A DNA stretch of 64,000 nt from JAEDHM01 sp964368645 (GTDB taxonomy: Bacteria; Bacillota; Clostridia; Christensenellales; CAG-1252), in contig CAYJBY010000009.1 in the NCBI GenBank assembly GCA_964368645.1, positions 46,336 through 110,335 of the forward strand. The letters run 5' to 3'. A model generated the notes under the pieces. It was not told the origin of the DNA. It ran no database searches and worked only from the letters and a program-made list of their open reading frames with translations. Within the stretch, counting starts at the first letter, position 1; every line of letters starts with the position of its first letter. Shown piece by piece: positions 1-8,329 of the stretch. The translations under genes and the position numbers were made by a program.

Positions 1-250
1 CCTCGACAAAAAATGGGAGTCCTTCGGTTGGAACGTAATCACCGTCACAGACGGTAACGACTGCGCTCAAATCGACGAGGCTATCACCAAGGCAAAGGGA
101 TTTTTGAACGGCAAGCCCACTATGGTTATCCTTAACACCGTTAAGGGCAAGGGCGTCAGCTTTATAGAGGCTAAGGGCGTGGGTAATCACAGTATGCCCA
201 TAACCGCGGAAGATATGGCTGCGGCGATTGACGAGATAAGGAGGGCGTAA
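1..250 (+). CDS. Transketolase, N-terminal subunit (3' part only)
   Basis: The window opens inside this gene; codons start at base 2 and run to a TAA at 248-250, giving the last 82 residues. They match the end of the thiamine-diphosphate-binding half of split transketolases, including the GKGVSF segment and the VGNHSMP stretch. The partner subunit starts one base after the stop, so the two halves are co-translated and should form one enzyme that moves two-carbon ketol units in the non-oxidative pentose phosphate pathway. Split transketolases are common in Firmicutes and archaea. Identity is secure from the neighbour. Confidence 0.9.
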   Translation, partial: LDKKWESFGWNVITVTDGNDCAQIDEAITKAKGFLNGKPTMVILNTVKGKGVSFIEAKGVGNHSMPITAEDMAAAIDEIRRA

Positions 251-251
251 T

Positions 252-1181
252 ATGGAAAGCGAAATCAGAAAAGTTCTCAACAGAGTGTTACGCGAGATGA
301 TGACCGCGGACGAGCGCGTTATGGTAATCGACGCCGACCTGGCAGGAGCCAACGGCACCAAGGATATTCGCAAGGATTTCCCTGACAGAGCCTTGGACGT
401 AGGCATAGCGGAAGCCAATATGGCGTCTATCGCAGGCGGCTTATCCAGTTACGGATATATCCCCTTCATCTGCACCTTTACTCCCTTTGCCACCAGAAGA
501 ATGTGCGACCAAATCACCCTTTCGATATGCTACGCTAAGCAAAACGTCAAAATCGTAGGCACCGATCCCGGTATCGCCGCGGAAATCAACGGCGGCACTC
601 ATATGAGTATGGAGGATATAGGCGTACTGCGTTCTATTCCCAATATCGTTATTTTTGAGCCCGTGGACGGCTATCAGCTTGAAAAAGCTCTTCCCGTTAT
701 CAAGGACTACGAGGGCGCGGTTTATATCCGTATGTTCCGTAAGGTCTTAGAGCCCGTGTTTAACGAGGATTATAAGTTCGACCTTTTCAAAGCGGACGTA
801 GTTAAGGAAGGTAAGGATTTGACCATACTCGCCAGCGGTATTATGGTTCAGGAGTCCGTCAAGGCTCTCGAACTGCTGAAAGCCGAGGGTATCGACGCGG
901 AGCTTATCAACGTACATACCATTAAGCCCATCGACAAGGACACCATTATCGCCAGCGCGAAAAAGACGGGCGCGGTACTTACCTGTGAAAACCACAACGT
1001 AATCGGCGGCTTGTACAGCGCGGCGGCGGAAGTATTCGCATCCGAATACCCTGTTAAGATGAAAGCTATCGGCGTGCAGGATCGTTTCGGCGAGGTCGGC
1101 AAGCTCCCCTATCTGAAATCCGTTATGAAAATGACTGCGGAGGATATAGTCGCCGCGGCAAAGGATTTGCTTAACAAATAA
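252..1181 (+). CDS. Transketolase, C-terminal subunit
   Basis: 309 residues covering the pyrimidine-binding and C-terminal domains of transketolase. The family signature GIAEANM lies at about residues 51-57; Glu54 is the expected glutamate that activates thiamine diphosphate. The C-terminal domain (about residues 185-305) ends in the usual helical cap. The start ATG follows GGAGGGCGTAAT, the ribosome site being inside the end of the upstream subunit gene. Cytosolic; works with the upstream half as a heterotetramer by analogy with other split enzymes. A rho-independent terminator follows, closing the pair as an operon. Confidence 0.93.
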   Translation: MESEIRKVLNRVLREMMTADERVMVIDADLAGANGTKDIRKDFPDRALDVGIAEANMASIAGGLSSYGYIPFICTFTPFATRRMCDQITLSICYAKQNVKIVGTDPGIAAEINGGTHMSMEDIGVLRSIPNIVIFEPVDGYQLEKALPVIKDYEGAVYIRMFRKVLEPVFNEDYKFDLFKADVVKEGKDLTILASGIMVQESVKALELLKAEGIDAELINVHTIKPIDKDTIIASAKKTGAVLTCENHNVIGGLYSAAAEVFASEYPVKMKAIGVQDRFGEVGKLPYLKSVMKMTAEDIVAAAKDLLNK

Positions 1182-1222
1182 GCTAACCGAGAATATAAGT
1201 AACCGATAGGTTACAAGATAAC

Positions 1223-1256
1223 AAAAACCGTCGGAAAATTATTTCCGACGGTTTTT
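1223..1256 (+). terminator. Rho-independent terminator after transketolase
   Basis: A 10-bp perfect stem (CCGTCGGAAA with TTTCCGACGG), a 4-base loop and flanking A and T runs. It ends the transketolase operon. The A tract on the other side means it could also work on the minus strand for the convergent YqeY gene. Confidence 0.85.
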
Positions 1257-1417
1257 ATCGTTATTAGGTTTTATCGTTATTAGGGTAATTATTGCGTAAA
1301 CGGCTACCGCCTAGGATATACAGCCTAAAGCGTTTGCGCTAACGCAGAGCATCTTAAACGCCAGTTCCGTGCTACCGTTTGCAATCGATATTGGGAAGTC
1401 CTACAAGCTATGGGCTT

Positions 1418-1840
1418 TTACAGACTGCGGAGTACGGTATTAACCAGTTTCATATCCACCTTGCCGTTATAGTTGGTCTTAAAGAACTTCATTACGGCAG
1501 GCACGCTCTTGTCCTCCAACCCTGCGATTAGGGTGCGAATCTCGTCCTCGGACAACAGTTTGGGAAGATAACCTCTGATAACCTCAAGCTGCGCCTCAAG
1601 GACTGCGACGTTCTCCGCTCTGGCGGCCTTTTCGTAACCGTCCTTCTCCTCGATAAGCTCTTTTTCCACCTTTTGCAGAATGGTATTGACGTCCGCTTCC
1701 GCAAGCTCCTCGCCCTTGGCGCGTTTGTCGATAGTGGCAAGCATCAGCTTGTTGATAACTACTTCAAGTGCGGATACAGCCGCCTTGTTTTTCTCTTTCA
1801 TTGCCGTTATTTTTGCTTTTTTGAAATCCATTAAATCCAT
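1418..1840 (-). CDS. yqeY: YqeY / GatB-like domain protein
   Basis: 140 residues, the usual length of the YqeY family, a two-part helical protein related to the tail domain of the GatB amidotransferase subunit. Recognisable parts are the N-terminal DLMDFKKAKITAMKEKN helix, the central KVEKELIEEKDGYEKA helix, the YLPKLLSEDEI linker typical of the family, and the C-terminal small domain with VPAVMKFFKTNYNGKVDMK. GGAGG lies nine bases before the ATG. The family is thought to bind tRNA or aid tRNA-linked reactions, but no precise role is established. It converges on transketolase and follows an unknown gene on the same strand. Confidence 0.9.
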   Translation of the reverse strand: MDLMDFKKAKITAMKEKNKAAVSALEVVINKLMLATIDKRAKGEELAEADVNTILQKVEKELIEEKDGYEKAARAENVAVLEAQLEVIRGYLPKLLSEDEIRTLIAGLEDKSVPAVMKFFKTNYNGKVDMKLVNTVLRSL

Positions 1841-1876
1841 AAATCTATACCTCCGATTGGGATAAAATACCTTAAT

Positions 1877-2359
1877 TCAGCCCTTACGCACCGAGTCTAT
1901 CAGCGCGATAAAGGCGTTTTGCGCTCTGTTGTTGGTAATTGCCAAATGCACGTGTTCAAACTTGTCGTCCGCTTTTTTGCGCCACTCGGCAACCTCCCAC
2001 AGAATACCGTTATACTCTGGACTGAAGGTGCGCTCAAAAACGAAATACCGCATATTCTCCGTAAGCGTTACGCCGATATACAGCACCTCCTTGTCCTGAT
2101 TAGGTTCGGGAAGCTCCGCTATTATCAGCTCCGTGCCGTCGTCAAACGCCGCCTTGTTGACCTTGATTACGCCGTCCTTACAGCCGTAAAGCTCAGGATC
2201 GGTCTTTTGCTTTTCCCACATTTCGTTAAAAAACGCTTCCGTCCGCTCCAAATCCTTAGACATTACGTTGACAAAATTGGCGCGGTAACGGAAAAGCACC
2301 TCTCTAACCACGAGGTGCGCGAACATAAAGTTGTAGGTGTTTTGTTTTTTCGCCGCCAT
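1877..2359 (-). CDS. Hypothetical protein, 160 aa
   Basis: I do not recognise this family. The product is soluble, with no signal peptide or membrane segment. It begins MAAKKQNTYNFMFAHLVVREVLF, then has a helical N-terminal half and a beta-rich middle (VLYIGVTLTENMRYFVFERTF), ending in a helix. GGAG is seven bases before the ATG. It lies 36 bases upstream of yqeY on the same strand and may be co-transcribed with it. Codon and base use match the neighbours. A compact alpha/beta fold seems likely; no function can be assigned. Confidence 0.75.
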   Translation of the reverse strand: MAAKKQNTYNFMFAHLVVREVLFRYRANFVNVMSKDLERTEAFFNEMWEKQKTDPELYGCKDGVIKVNKAAFDDGTELIIAELPEPNQDKEVLYIGVTLTENMRYFVFERTFSPEYNGILWEVAEWRKKADDKFEHVHLAITNNRAQNAFIALIDSVRKG

Positions 2360-2507
2360 AGCTTCTCCGTAGTGCGGTTGTCGCCGTCTGCCTAATTCGG
2401 CAAAGAGCGATTCTTGTCCTAACGGTCGGTATTTAGCCGCCGAGGAAACCGCTTCGTCTTAACTGCCTAACATTATAACACCGCACGAAGCGTTTCGCAA
2501 GGGGAAA

Positions 2508-2615
2508 TTACGCAACCAAAACGTGATAAAGCACAAACATTGCGACTTGCTTATCCGTTGGCTCGTTAATGCCGTAATATAACATAAGTTCTTTGCGCAC
2601 TCTTTCGGTATCCAT
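2508..2615 (-). CDS. Small ORF, 35 aa, with its own ribosome site
   Basis: A 35-residue reading frame, MDTERVRKELMLYYGINEP followed by TDKQVAMFVLYHVLVA. CGGAGGATAAAAAT directly precedes the ATG, and a good -10 (TATAAT on the minus strand, 2663-2668) lies about 50 bases upstream, though the -35 is weak. The sequence reads as two short helices separated by a turn at NEPTD. It resembles no family I know. Support is the ribosome site, promoter and plausible amino-acid make-up; length alone would not justify a call. Confidence 0.45.
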   Translation of the reverse strand: MDTERVRKELMLYYGINEPTDKQVAMFVLYHVLVA

Positions 2616-2727
2616 ATTTTTATCCTCCGTGTTTTGCTCGCCCTAGGGCTGATTACACTTAGATTATAGCCCGAAACGCGAAAAATGCTGTCCAATTAAT
2701 CGGACACCGAATTGTGGGCGAAACCCC

Positions 2728-2762
2728 TTGAAAAACTTTCGTTTTCATTGTATTATTATACT
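2728..2762 (+). promoter_or_regulatory. Promoter with no room for a 5' leader
   Basis: TTGAAA (2728-2733), a 17-base spacer and TATTAT (2751-2756). Six bases separate the -10 box from the ATG at 2763, so the usual start, about seven bases after the -10, falls on the A of the start codon. No ribosome site precedes the ATG. Confidence 0.6.
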
Positions 2763-3443
2763 ATGGAAATATCGGCTAACGGCATAAAAATCAATTATAC
2801 GGACGTAGGTTCGGGACAGCCCGTGGTTCTTTTGCACGGCAACGGCGAGAGCCTTGCCATCTTTGAAAAGCTGACGGAGAAGCTATCCTCAAACTATAGA
2901 GTCATCGCGATGGACAGCCGCGGTCACGGAGCAAGCCAAAAGGGCTTGCCTCTTTCCTACTCCCTTATGGCGCAGGACGTTGTAGGGTTAATTGATGCGC
3001 TGGGGCTGAAAAAGCCTTATTTGTACGGCTTCAGCGACGGCGGTATTATCGGCTTGATAATCGCCTTTTCGCACCCCGATCTACTTGGCAAGCTGGCAAT
3101 TAGCGGCGCGAACCTAACGCCCCTGGGACTTAAGGGGTATTTCCATCAGTTAATGCGGCTGATAAGCACACTGACCAAGGGATCCCCCTCTAACGCGCTT
3201 TACACTTTAATGCTTACCGAGCCGTCCATTACCGCCGACGAACTGCGGCGTATTACCGTGCCGACCTTGGTCCTAGCCGGGGCGCGTGACATAATAAGAA
3301 AAAAGGAAACGGAAGCAATAGCCTTGAACGTACCCGATTCCTCACTCCTGATTGTGCCAAGAGCCACTCACGGCAGTTACGTAACCGATAACGAAAAGCT
3401 ATACGGGCTTCTCGCGCCCTTTTTTAAGCAACCGACTCAATAG
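2763..3443 (+). CDS. Alpha/beta hydrolase
   Basis: 226 residues with the alpha/beta hydrolase layout: oxyanion-loop motif LLHGNG near residue 24, nucleophile elbow GFSDGG with Ser in GxSxG, an acid in LVLAGARD, and the catalytic His in RATHGSY near the C-terminus. The lid region is short, as in small esterases and haloperoxidase-like members. The substrate cannot be read from sequence. Cytosolic, single gene. I chose the ATG at 2763 because the product then starts just before the first beta strand (MEISANGIKINYTD); the frame is open further upstream only from a TTG. The transcript appears leaderless (see promoter). Confidence 0.88.
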   Translation: MEISANGIKINYTDVGSGQPVVLLHGNGESLAIFEKLTEKLSSNYRVIAMDSRGHGASQKGLPLSYSLMAQDVVGLIDALGLKKPYLYGFSDGGIIGLIIAFSHPDLLGKLAISGANLTPLGLKGYFHQLMRLISTLTKGSPSNALYTLMLTEPSITADELRRITVPTLVLAGARDIIRKKETEAIALNVPDSSLLIVPRATHGSYVTDNEKLYGLLAPFFKQPTQ

Positions 3444-3502
3444 CGGTTTTTGCCGCATAGTGAAAAGGCGGTTATATTGAAAATCAAAATCTATGTCGAT
3501 AA

Positions 3503-3820
3503 TTATTCGCAACAGTTTTCGTATTCGTGCTTTTCGCAGTAATAGCGGTACAGTTTAGAAAGCTGAAGCACGTATCTATCCTTTTGCTCCGGTCTCATAT
3601 TGCAAAAAGCCGTTTTATCCATCATTAATCCCAAGGGATTAGTTACGTTTGCCGCCATCATTTCCGCGATTTTCGCGTCGGTATCTTCCTTGCGGAAGCC
3701 GAGAGGTATATCGGGTATGTAAGCGTGTCTTTGTTCCCTGTTATCCGCATAGCCGTTACGCATACGCAGTTTTGCCATAGCCGCCAGCTTTTTCAGCTCT
3801 GATTTCCCACTTATATTCAT
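3503..3820 (-). CDS. Hypothetical helical protein, 105 aa
   Basis: Starts MNISGKSELKKLAAMAKLRM behind GGAGGG. It is soluble and mostly helical, with a central IPDIPLGFRKEDTDAKIAEM segment and a Tyr/Cys-rich tail (LYRYYCEKHEYENCCE). I recognise no family. The interest lies upstream: two Spo0A-box-like sites 20 bp apart sit just beyond its promoter, so it may belong to the Spo0A regulon. The frame stays open upstream to 4066, but that extension crosses the promoter and lacks a ribosome site, so I set the start at 3820. Confidence 0.7.
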   Translation of the reverse strand: MNISGKSELKKLAAMAKLRMRNGYADNREQRHAYIPDIPLGFRKEDTDAKIAEMMAANVTNPLGLMMDKTAFCNMRPEQKDRYVLQLSKLYRYYCEKHEYENCCE

Positions 3821-3845
3821 ATTTCCCTCCACCTTGAATATAATT

Positions 3846-3875
3846 ATTATAACTGACGGAAAAGGGAAAGGTAAA
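3846..3875 (-). promoter_or_regulatory. Promoter of the 105-aa gene
   Basis: Minus-strand TATAAT (3846-3851) with TTTACC (3870-3875) 18 bases upstream. The predicted start near 3839 leaves a leader of about 19 bases containing GGAGGG. The weak -35 fits a promoter needing an activator. Confidence 0.55.
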
Positions 3876-3880
3876 TCGCA

Positions 3881-3912
3881 TATTTTGTCGAACCTTGTCT
3901 TATTTTGTCGAA
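3881..3912. promoter_or_regulatory. Tandem Spo0A-box-like sites
   Basis: TATTTTGTCGAA occurs at 3881-3892 and again at 3901-3912, a 20-bp period (two helical turns). The core TGTCGAA is the textbook 0A box. The boxes lie about 47 to 73 bases upstream of the predicted transcription start of the 105-aa gene, next to its weak -35. Spo0A is encoded in this window at 46142-46903. Confidence 0.5.
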
Positions 3913-4132
3913 TAACGGCTTTTCGGCATACTATTTTTCCGCCTATGCTTTTTTGCATTGCGACGGCTTTATAATTTGCGGCGGTTTTTTGTTTTGCGAT
4001 GGATTTCGCTATGCCTGTCCTTATTCGTACGGCAAAGACTTTTTCGGGAAAATAATCGTACAGCAAAGGCTTTTTTGCGTGGAAAAATGCCTTTTTGACC
4101 GAAATTTCATAGAAGGTTTACGCTAACGGGTA

Positions 4133-4161
4133 TTGTAAAATACGACTTTTGGGTATATAAT
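4133..4161 (+). promoter_or_regulatory. Promoter of the secernin-like gene
   Basis: TTGTAA (4133-4138), 17 bases, TATAAT (4156-4161). The predicted start near 4168 gives a 37-base leader ending in an AAGG ribosome site. Confidence 0.65.
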
Positions 4162-4204
4162 AAGGCAACGGCAGATTTTACTTTCTGCGAAAAAAGGCAA
4201 AAAT

Positions 4205-5476
4205 ATGTGTGATTCTATGTTTATAACCGACGGCGACAAACGGTACTTCGCTAAGAACAGCGACCGTTCACCCAACGAGCCTAATTTGGCTGTTTTTTTG
4301 CCGTCCCGGGAGAATAATCTTCCGCAGGTAAAATGCACCTATATCCGTATCAAAGAGGTGCCGAAAACCTATTCCTGTTTTGTCGTCAAGCCCAGCTGGA
4401 CTTGGGGCGCGGAAATGGGCGTCAACGAAAAGAACGTCGCTATCGGCAACGAGGCGGTTTTTACCAAGTCGAAGTCCGAAACTCCTTCTCTTATCGGTAT
4501 GGATTTCGTTCGTTTGGGCTTGGAACGCGCCGCCAGCGCAGGCGAGGCGGTCAGGATTATAATTCAGCTTTTGGCGGAATACGGTCAGGGCGGCAACTGC
4601 GGCTACGACCACAACTTTTATTACGATAATTCCTACCTCATCGTGGACCCTATCGAGGCGTACATACTGGAGACCTCGGGACGGGATTACGCGGTTAGGC
4701 AGTTACATTCCAACGCGAATATCAGCAACCGACTGACAATAGGCACGAATTACGATTACGCTTCAGGCGAGTTTCCGTTGGGCTTTAAGCACACTAATTC
4801 GGATTTTCTCTACACCTGCGGTTCCAAAGCGGCACTGCGCGAAAAACGCGTGGCGAAAATGTCCGCAGAGCTTAAGGTCGTGGATACCCCGGGGGTTATT
4901 TCCATACTCCAAAATCACCGTTTTGAAAAAGGGCTGTTTAGCCACGGCGACGTAGGCAGTGTCTGTATGCACAAATCCTTATTAGGCGACCACACCACGG
5001 GCAGTATGATAGTCAATCTCGCTTCCGAGAATCCCACTATTTGGATAACGGGAGCGTCCACCCCCTGTCTATCGATTTTCAAGCCCTATTTTCTCGGTCA
5101 GCCCGACTTCTTCGTCAACGGCAGCCGTCAGGCGGTACTCTCCTACTGGACGAAAAGGGAATTGCTTAACAGAGCGATTTTCTGCGGACTCGTGGACAAG
5201 ACCAACTACCTCAAGGACGCAGTTTATCTCCAGAAGGATTTTCTTACGGGTATCAGGGATTTGAGAACAGCCAACGCAACGCCTGCGGCTTTTGAGAAGT
5301 TCGCCTCCGATTGCGACCAGAAGGAACAGAATTTTATCAACAATTATAACGACGTTATCGAGGACATAAGGCTCAACCGCGACAAGCTGTGCGGCAAATG
5401 GAAAAAACTTCAACCCTATCTTGACCGCAATCCCTTCGGCGAAACGGTAAAGCAACGGTTGGGTTTAACAGAATAA
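4205..5476 (+). CDS. Secernin-type C69 family peptidase
   Basis: 423 residues, close to the usual length of secernins, a branch of the C69 N-terminal-nucleophile hydrolases. The chain begins Met-Cys, so Cys2 is the expected nucleophile after removal of Met1. The family hallmarks follow: YFAKNSDRSPNEPN (residues 14-27), KCTYI, then W..GAEMGVNEKNVAIGNEAVF, and GGNCGYDHNFYYDNSYLIVDP. C69 members include dipeptidases and conjugated-amide hydrolases; the substrate here is unknown. No signal peptide, so cytosolic. It has its own promoter and a strong terminator. Confidence 0.85.
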   Translation: MCDSMFITDGDKRYFAKNSDRSPNEPNLAVFLPSRENNLPQVKCTYIRIKEVPKTYSCFVVKPSWTWGAEMGVNEKNVAIGNEAVFTKSKSETPSLIGMDFVRLGLERAASAGEAVRIIIQLLAEYGQGGNCGYDHNFYYDNSYLIVDPIEAYILETSGRDYAVRQLHSNANISNRLTIGTNYDYASGEFPLGFKHTNSDFLYTCGSKAALREKRVAKMSAELKVVDTPGVISILQNHRFEKGLFSHGDVGSVCMHKSLLGDHTTGSMIVNLASENPTIWITGASTPCLSIFKPYFLGQPDFFVNGSRQAVLSYWTKRELLNRAIFCGLVDKTNYLKDAVYLQKDFLTGIRDLRTANATPAAFEKFASDCDQKEQNFINNYNDVIEDIRLNRDKLCGKWKKLQPYLDRNPFGETVKQRLGLTE

Positions 5477-5481
5477 GTAAC

Positions 5482-5515
5482 AAAAAAGACAGTTCCTTGG
5501 GAATTGTCTTTTTTC
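5482..5515 (+). terminator. Terminator between convergent genes
   Basis: A 15-bp stem with one G-T wobble and A6/T6 flanks directly after the secernin-like stop. It can serve both strands, and so also the convergent symporter gene. Confidence 0.8.
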
Positions 5516-5553
5516 TTTTCCGCCGAATTTACCGTCGGCGTTATTTGTCGGCG

Positions 5554-7281
5554 TTATTTGTCTGCATTATCGGTTGCGCTGTTCGTAACGTCGCTTGACG
5601 GGCTGTCTGCATTATCGGTTGCGTTATTGAGTGCGTTATCGGTTACGTGTTCCTCTACGCTGTCGATTACTCCGTTTACCTCAGCCGCGGCAACGGTCTT
5701 CTCATCGCTCTCCCCGACAAATACGGTTTGTTCGTTAGCTTCTTTCTCTTCCGCCGCCTCGTTGCGGAGTCTGATTTCCTCCGTCATCTTGTCAAAATAC
5801 GCCTCGTCTATAACGAATTTCTTTCTGTATATCCAATACGCAAGCAGGTATAAGGCTATGGGTAGCAGAGTCACCAAAAGCAGTATCGCTATGGTTTTCC
5901 CCGAAGGAATACCCTCAATAATCGCGGAGATACCGCTTAGCTTTTCCGCCGCGGTGATTTCGCCCATATTCGCGGCTCGTTCCAAAGCGGAGATGGCGTC
6001 CGTTTCCTTATTCGCACCGATAATGACGTAAAAAAGCATAACGTACAGCGTCACGATTGCGCCGCCGAATTTCACCAAAAAAGCTCTTGTGGAAAAGATT
6101 ATACCCTCGTCGCGTTTGCCGTATCTCAAATCGTTGTACTCCACGGTGTTGGCGATACATATCATAAGCACCATATAGTACGCCGTACTCGCAAAGCCGC
6201 AGAAGAAGTAGGAAAAGGCAATGAGTATGAACTGCAAGGTCACTCTTACGTTAAATATCGGTATCACAAAGCTGCCTATGCCCTTAGGCACCGCAAAAGC
6301 GAAAATCAGTATCAGCGCGTTACCCAAGACCTGAAAAACCGTGGCTAATTTCAGCATACCCTTTCGGGAGAGTTTTTTGGATAAAGACGGATAGAATACG
6401 TTGATTATCACCGTAGCGACAGCCGAGAACACGTAAAACAGCGTTAAAAGCGTACCCTCGTAGCCGAACTGAAAGTATATGTACATAGTAATCGCCGTAC
6501 CCGGCAGTAGCTGTGTACAAAGGAAAATCAAAGCCACCCACCTAAGCTGATCGTTCTTTTTGAAAACTCCCACCACCTGTTTTATGCCCACCTTTTCCCG
6601 TTGAGCAGGAAGCAGTGTGCCTGTCTCCTTAACTCCGAAGAGCATCACGCATTGGAAAATGATAAACACTGCCACGAAGATAATGCTGACGTAGCTGTAA
6701 GCCTTGATTGCGGAGCCGTTGACCGCCATTGAGCCTGTGGTGAGAATCGGCACCAAAACGCCGCATAAGCCGCCGCCGATATTAGCGCAAAAGGCGGTAA
6801 GCGCGGAGAGCTTGTTACGGTCGTCGGGGTGCTTTGCCAAGGCAGGCACCATACCCCAGTAGCCGATGTCGTTCATTGTGAAAACTATGCTGTAAAGGAA
6901 ATACGTTACGCCGAAAAAGGCAACGTAACTCCACCCCTGAAAATTATTGGAGAAGGAACCGATAATCACGCCTGCCGTGCCTATCATACCTGCAAAAATC
7001 CAAGGCTTGAACTTACCCCAACGAGTATGCGTCGCGTCGATAATGTTCCCCATAAAGGGATCGTTAAGGGCGTCGAAAACCTTAGCTAAGGTCATCAGTA
7101 AGGTCAAAACCGTAAGCTGAGCCGCGGTTAAGCTTTTGGTAAAATAGATATAGTTAAGCAATTGCCCAGTGAAAAGCCCCGAGCAAGCCATATCCCTGCC
7201 GATTGTGCCGACAGGAAAAGTGTACATATTGCGTTTGCTTAGTCTGGGCGCGGCTTGCGCGACTTGATTATCAGCTTCCAT
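5554..7281 (-). CDS. GPH-family sugar:cation symporter
   Basis: 575 residues with about 12 membrane helices. The cation-binding signature of the MelB-like GPH family is clear at residues 70-95: DALNDPFMGNIID followed by TRWGKFKPWI. Transports a glycoside or oligosaccharide with Na+ or H+; which sugar cannot be told. The membrane part ends near residue 510 and is followed by an unusual Asp/Asn/Ala/Thr-rich tail of about 60 residues with repeated TDNA-type units. GGAAAGAG precedes the ATG. Monocistronic by spacing; no glycosidase is adjacent. Confidence 0.88.
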   Translation of the reverse strand: MEADNQVAQAAPRLSKRNMYTFPVGTIGRDMACSGLFTGQLLNYIYFTKSLTAAQLTVLTLLMTLAKVFDALNDPFMGNIIDATHTRWGKFKPWIFAGMIGTAGVIIGSFSNNFQGWSYVAFFGVTYFLYSIVFTMNDIGYWGMVPALAKHPDDRNKLSALTAFCANIGGGLCGVLVPILTTGSMAVNGSAIKAYSYVSIIFVAVFIIFQCVMLFGVKETGTLLPAQREKVGIKQVVGVFKKNDQLRWVALIFLCTQLLPGTAITMYIYFQFGYEGTLLTLFYVFSAVATVIINVFYPSLSKKLSRKGMLKLATVFQVLGNALILIFAFAVPKGIGSFVIPIFNVRVTLQFILIAFSYFFCGFASTAYYMVLMICIANTVEYNDLRYGKRDEGIIFSTRAFLVKFGGAIVTLYVMLFYVIIGANKETDAISALERAANMGEITAAEKLSGISAIIEGIPSGKTIAILLLVTLLPIALYLLAYWIYRKKFVIDEAYFDKMTEEIRLRNEAAEEKEANEQTVFVGESDEKTVAAAEVNGVIDSVEEHVTDNALNNATDNADSPSSDVTNSATDNADK

Positions 7282-7340
7282 AATTCTCTTTCCGAATGAC
7301 CGTATCCGTTCGTGCTTTATCGTGTTGTATAGAGCCTAAT

Positions 7341-7381
7341 AAAAAAACAGCGGATTGAGGGTAAATCTCAATCCAAACTGT
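7341..7381 (-). terminator. Terminator of the suf operon
   Basis: On the minus strand GGATTGAG and CTCAATCC form an 8-bp stem with a 7-base loop, extended by further pairing and followed by a T7 run, about 20 bases after the SufB/D-type stop. Confidence 0.8.
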
Positions 7382-7402
7382 TGTAAACATTGTTTTATAT
7401 GA

Positions 7403-8329
7403 TTAGTCCAAAAAACCGCTGATTATGGTTTCCTCCGCCTCGGAAGCGGTAAGTCCCAAGGTCATCAGCTTGCGTTGCTGTTCCTCGGATATTTTGCCGA
7501 TTGCCGCCTCGTGAGTTAAGACCGCGTCCGTGTTCTTGGCGATAACCGCAGGCATTGAGGTAATGTTAGCGTTATCACAGAGAATCGCGTCGCACTCTAC
7601 GTGACCGAAGCACTCGTTCTCGCCTACCACCGTAGATTTGAAAACCTGCTTGGAACCGTCCTTAGCCACCGCTCTTGACACTACGTCCGTACTGGAACCC
7701 TTGCCGATTAAGCGCACCGAAAACTTGGTAGTAGCTGTCTGGTCGTCAGTAGTCAATACGCGCTCCTTGATTATCAAGGTCGCGTTCTTCTTAAGCACCG
7801 CCTTGGTGGTTCTCACCGCGGAGCTGACTCCGCCTAATTGGGTGGTTATAATCTCCATACGGCTGTCCTCGCCCTGCTTGATAACAGTTACGGGGTTGAG
7901 GATTCTGGTGGACTTGACGTCGCCCGTACCCAAGTGATTCTCGATGTACTTCACCCTCGAACCTTTGGAAAGATAAAAGGTATGTATGCCGTCGTGTGCG
8001 CTGACGCCGCCGCAATCGTTGTTATGGATACCACAGCCTGCGACTATTGTCACGTCCGCGTCCTTCCCGATATAAAAATCGTTATAAACCTCATCGCTGA
8101 AATTCGTCAAGGACAATATAACGGGAATATGCACGCTCTTGTTTTTTACGCCCTCTTTAACGTAAATATCTATGCCCTGCTTGTCTGTTTTCGGGATAAT
8201 CTGCACGTCGTCGGTGGAGTTACGCGCCAAGGGCTTGCCGTTAAGACGGATATTGTAAGCTCCGCTCGCCTCGGGTATGCCGTGCAAGCCTGATATTTGC
8301 TCCAGTAATGACTGCTCGTAATCTTTCAT
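7403..8329 (-). CDS. SufB/SufD-type Fe-S scaffold protein (short form)
   Basis: 308 residues, far shorter than SufB of about 470, but with the right-handed beta-helix core of the SufB/SufD family: VTIVAGCGIHNNDCGGVSAHDGIHTFYL, then VSRAVAKDGSKQVFKSTVVGENECFGHVECDAILCDN, and the C-terminal HEAAIGKISEEQQRKLMTLGLTASEAEETIISGFL helix pair. Its ATG overlaps the sufC-type stop by four bases, so the two are translationally coupled. Such two-gene SufCB sets occur in anaerobes and archaea as minimal Fe-S assembly systems (SMS type). No cysteine desulfurase or second scaffold lies nearby. Confidence 0.9.
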   Translation of the reverse strand: MKDYEQSLLEQISGLHGIPEASGAYNIRLNGKPLARNSTDDVQIIPKTDKQGIDIYVKEGVKNKSVHIPVILSLTNFSDEVYNDFYIGKDADVTIVAGCGIHNNDCGGVSAHDGIHTFYLSKGSRVKYIENHLGTGDVKSTRILNPVTVIKQGEDSRMEIITTQLGGVSSAVRTTKAVLKKNATLIIKERVLTTDDQTATTKFSVRLIGKGSSTDVVSRAVAKDGSKQVFKSTVVGENECFGHVECDAILCDNANITSMPAVIAKNTDAVLTHEAAIGKISEEQQRKLMTLGLTASEAEETIISGFLD

